Positions 62,401 to 64,000 of a stretch of DNA of 64,000 nt are shown here, piece after piece (position 1 is the first letter of the stretch; every line of letters begins with the position of its first letter). The stretch spans positions 2,296,001 to 2,360,000 of the forward strand of contig NZ_OY760916.1 of NCBI RefSeq assembly GCF_963664075.1, given 5' to 3'. The DNA is from an uncultured Desulfobulbus sp. GTDB lineage: Bacteria; Desulfobacterota; Desulfobulbia; Desulfobulbales; Desulfobulbaceae. Below the pieces are notes generated by a model, which saw nothing but the letters and a program-made list of their open reading frames with translations, ran no database searches and was not told the DNA's origin. A program made the translations under genes and the position numbers.

Positions 62401-63223
62401 ATTCGACGCTGCCCAAAAAATACTGACGCTCTCCTACACCGAGGATGAACAACAAAGCAGAGATTCGATTCGCTTGGGCGTGCAGTTTCTCTACACCCTT
62501 GAATTTTCCAAGGAGATGAGCAGCCTGCGTAAACTCTGCAAGACCTCTCTCACCAGCCACTCCGCCTCCTGGCTCAGCCTGGGAGCCAGGTTATCTGCAG
62601 CAACCCTGCGCAGTGCACTGGAGGCCTATCTGCTTGACGGCGTCTTTGCCACGGATGGCAGCCTGCCAAGCGTCGCCGAGTTTGAGCAAACCCTGCAGCA
62701 GGTCAGACAAAAGGGACTACTGCGCACCGCCACCAGCCTGCTTGACCAGGTGCAGCAAACCCTGCAGCAACGGCGGGTGGTGCACCAAAAAATCAACGAC
62801 TGGAAAACCCGGTCTCGCACCAACCGATCTTTTCAGGAAAGCCGCTACCTCCAATACCAGACGGCCCTTGAGCAGATCGTTTCCGAAAATTTCCTCCACA
62901 ATCTCCCCCCCGACCAACTCACCCATAAACCACGCTATCTCCAGGCATTGGCACTTCGCATCGAACGGGCTGAGCATGATCCGCTCAAAGACGATAAAAA
63001 GGCTCAACGTCTGATTAAGCCGCTGGCAAGGCTTGCGCAGATGGCCACGTTCACCAGCCCCACCATGGCTTGCAGAACCTGTCAGGAGGAATACCTGCAA
63101 CTGCTTGAAGAGTTTCGCGTTTCCATCTTCGCCCCAGAGCTGGGGACGGCGCAGCAGGTCTCAGAGAAACGACTGACCCAGAAGTGGAAGGAGGTGGAGG
63201 ATATCTGCCGCAGGGTGGAATAA
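59483..63223 (+). CDS. hrpA: ATP-dependent RNA helicase HrpA
   Basis: This 1246-residue DEAH-box helicase has Walker A IGDTGSGKTTQL near residue 32, DEAHER (VDEAHERSLN), SAT (ISSATID), and QRQGRCGRTGPG. A helicase-associated domain, OB-fold and a long C-terminal DUF3418-like region follow. It unwinds RNA and can rescue ribosomes in E. coli, as known of the family. The start at 59483 begins MHLSYPSQLPV. No operon partners are seen. Confidence 0.95.
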   Translation: MHLSYPSQLPVSEQRELIVSTIAQHQILIIIGDTGSGKTTQLPKMCLEAGCGQNGLIGCTQPRRIAAISVAERVAEEMRAPDKVGYKIRFHDKTSQDTVIKFMTDGVLLAETRQDQQLAQYDTIIVDEAHERSLNIDFLLGYLKNLLPARPDLKLIISSATIDTEKFSKHFDTAPVISVSGRTYPITTEYFEPETEDEDERSYVDQAIMAVEDLATRPQGGDILVFMPTERDINDTLDGLKSLSDSHLLLPLFGRLPAADQRKIFRPAKKRKIIVATNVAETSVTVPGIRFVVDTGLARIARYNPRSGTTSLKVSRVSQASCQQRQGRCGRTGPGICIRLYSEDDFLSRDAYTLPEIQRSNLAEVILQMINLKLGDPARFPFIDAPLSTAIREGYKQLRELGAISDQHHLTANGRLMARLPLDPRISRIIIEGINLGASEEVTILAAALSIQDPRVRPPEKEFKADEVHRQFVDKRSDFLTLLNIWKAFFVPGEPAPSKSRLSKFCKANFLSWQRMREWMDVHEQITRLLRKTKGYEKAKEPASYEAIHQALTSGFLRNICLKKEKNLYLASGNREVVLFPGSGLYNKGPQWAVASEFVETTQLFARGLAEINVDWLEALGGSLCKRSWSEPHWEKRSGKVIAFERVTLFGLTIVAGRKVEYGRINETTLAEAREIFIRQALIEHQLPGTYEFLTHNKELVESFQEMEERTRRRDILVDDEVLFSFYDARLGKVYDRFTLNRFLRRKRDDQFLRMSKEDISLGMPDAEELYRFPATLHCGEFELELNYAFAPGDPADGVTVRIPQNLCGHLNPQVFEWLVPGMLPDKLLLLLKRLPKQLRRRLVPLPDAVDRIMDSINLYHGSLYQELERILLRSYQVRIDRSDWQIDTLPLHLRMRFVLVDGENKPLSENRSFDALEQQAQQQLSPPSTKAQASKLPNKREITAQDLDSIDPKIPLTDKQGRIIGLFFPLLAFDAAQKILTLSYTEDEQQSRDSIRLGVQFLYTLEFSKEMSSLRKLCKTSLTSHSASWLSLGARLSAATLRSALEAYLLDGVFATDGSLPSVAEFEQTLQQVRQKGLLRTATSLLDQVQQTLQQRRVVHQKINDWKTRSRTNRSFQESRYLQYQTALEQIVSENFLHNLPPDQLTHKPRYLQALALRIERAEHDPLKDDKKAQRLIKPLARLAQMATFTSPTMACRTCQEEYLQLLEEFRVSIFAPELGTAQQVSEKRLTQKWKEVEDICRRVE

Positions 63224-63316
63224 GAACGAGTTGCACTTACCCATGTAATCTCGTAGAGTTAAAAGAGGATGTTTGAAAGATGGTCCCTTGCGTTTCTTCT
63301 CTCAAATTGGTGACTC

Positions 63317-63442
63317 TCCAGAAATGAGGATTTTTGTTCAAGTTCAAGGCATGCGAAAAATTTTACCGCAGGCATATAAAAATATTCCGAGGATAAAATT
63401 TTTCGCATAACGCCGAAATTGGGCAAAAATACCATTTCTGGA
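63317..63442. repeat. Large imperfect palindrome (126 bp)
   Basis: Outer arms TCCAGAAATG (63317-63326) and CATTTCTGGA (63433-63442) and further ATTTTTG/CAAAAAT blocks enclose inner perfect 14-base arms TGCGAAAAATTTTA (63352-63365) and TAAAATTTTTCGCA (63394-63407). The whole folds as one long hairpin upstream of the small gene at 63464 and could be a MITE or regulatory RNA. Confidence 0.65.
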
Positions 63443-63463
63443 TAGACAAAGGAGGTGCAGACC

Positions 63464-63730
63464 ATGGAAACAACTAGTATCACCTACCAATCCTTACGCG
63501 ATCTCGCGGTTTTTCAGGACCAGTACGATCGACTCACCCACGAAATTCAGCAGGTACGGGTCCAACTCGACAGTAGCCCTGCCCTTGCCGATGATGATCC
63601 CAATGCTGAAAAACGGGAAGAGTGGCGTTCCTGGCTGCAGGTACAGATCAAAAGTAAATGCAGAGAACGTAAAGAACTGCTGAAATTCATTCACGACAAG
63701 GGATTTCAAATTACTGAATTACCCGAGTAA
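63464..63730 (+). CDS. Small coiled-coil protein, unknown
   Basis: This 88-residue protein is predicted to be alpha-helical with heptad-like spacing, for example QDQYDRLTHEIQQVRVQL and WLQVQIKSKCRERKELLKFI. No family is recognised. AAAGGAGG 8 bp upstream of the ATG at 63464 is a strong ribosome site; a GTG at 63455 is an alternative. It is the first gene after the long palindrome. Confidence 0.65.
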   Translation: METTSITYQSLRDLAVFQDQYDRLTHEIQQVRVQLDSSPALADDDPNAEKREEWRSWLQVQIKSKCRERKELLKFIHDKGFQITELPE

Positions 63731-63772
63731 ACCTCGCCATATTCCTCAAAATCTCTCACTGGTACTGATCCC

Positions 63773-64000
63773 ATGCGCTCTTTGTCGGCCGTTTTGCTGG
63801 GCCTTGTTCTGGTTCTTTGTACGCTCGTATCCTCTGCGCAAGCCAGACAATCCCGTTTTTTCGTGATGGGCAGCGGAACCATGCATCTGCTCAATCATCG
63901 CAATGAACGGGAAGCCACCGTCCATCTGCTCAAACCAGATGGTTCACTCAACCAAAAGGGACTCGACACTGTCGACTGGGTCTTTGGTTACCCAACCAAG
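63773..64000 (+). CDS. Exported DUF882-like protein, 5' part only
   Basis: The first 76 residues are seen; the gene runs off the right edge. It begins with a signal peptide (LLGLVLVLCTLVSSAQA), then FFVMGSGTMHLLNHRNEREATVHLLKPDGSLNQKGLDTVDWVFGYP. This matches the N-terminal region of DUF882/YcbK-like peptidase M15 family proteins, probably involved in cell-wall metabolism. It starts 42 bp after the previous small gene. The active site would lie beyond the window. Confidence 0.65.
   Translation, partial: MRSLSAVLLGLVLVLCTLVSSAQARQSRFFVMGSGTMHLLNHRNEREATVHLLKPDGSLNQKGLDTVDWVFGYPTK

Overview
The window reads as a chromosomal segment of a Gram-negative, probably anaerobic bacterium of the Desulfobacterota (former Deltaproteobacteria), most likely near the Desulfobulbales. 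The grounds are the lipoprotein secretin machinery, a WaaF-type heptosyltransferase, a C_GCAxxG_C_C redox protein, bacteriohemerythrin, a ZraS/ZraP-like pair with a sigma-54-type promoter, and overall protein resemblance. This placement is inference from family recognition, not from a database search.

Layout. 1-10307: a type IV pilus/MSHA/type II secretion-like assembly operon: an Asp-rich protein with two G-pseudopilin-like modules, a PilM-PilN-like fusion, PilO-, PilP- and secretin-like proteins, a PilT-like and a PilB/GspE-like ATPase, and a PilC/GspF-like platform protein. 10308-10944: two copies of a dispersed repeat and an AT-rich orphan gene. 10997-15132: a parvulin lipoprotein, a membrane-anchored exported protein, a GspG-like protein without a prepilin signal, the prepilin peptidase, two small unknowns and a TlpA-like thioredoxin lipoprotein. 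These probably continue the envelope assembly locus.

15185-21617: a redox-flavoured island. It has a Crp/Fnr-family regulator with an unusual cysteine cluster, a methyltransferase, two tiny membrane proteins, a helical-repeat protein, a Cys-rich DUF2325 coiled-coil protein, a small Cys-rich protein, a flavodoxin and an HU protein. Five TTAG-N6-CTAA-type palindromes (four exact, one with two mismatches) sit at fixed distances from predicted promoters here. I regard this as the best candidate for an undescribed regulatory system in the window.

21618-26230: accessory DNA. It holds mazEF with a promoter flanked by a 10-bp inverted repeat, a MITE-like element, a complete ISAs1-family insertion with 10-bp target duplications, and a DUF4224 plus frameshifted tyrosine integrase next to tRNA-Leu. 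26235-33440: the conserved tig-clpP-clpX-lon proteostasis cluster, then a perfectly duplicated tRNA-Val/tRNA-Asp/terminator cassette and a bacteriohemerythrin. 33565-41930: a DMT-type transporter, SelO, a HAD hydrolase and a thiamin operon (thiM-thiE-thiD plus a ThiZXY-like precursor ABC transporter). 42400-50616: an SH3b protein, unknowns, a DnaQ-like exonuclease, waaF, a YcaO-TPR protein, tsaE, rlmH, a YkgJ-type cysteine-cluster protein and an AlgH family protein. 50840-58302: small genes, an SDR, a DfsB/ClbS-like protein, the divergent ZraS-like kinase and ZraP-like periplasmic protein, and priA. 58329-64000: galU, hrpA, a large imperfect palindrome, a small coiled-coil protein and the start of a DUF882-like exported protein.
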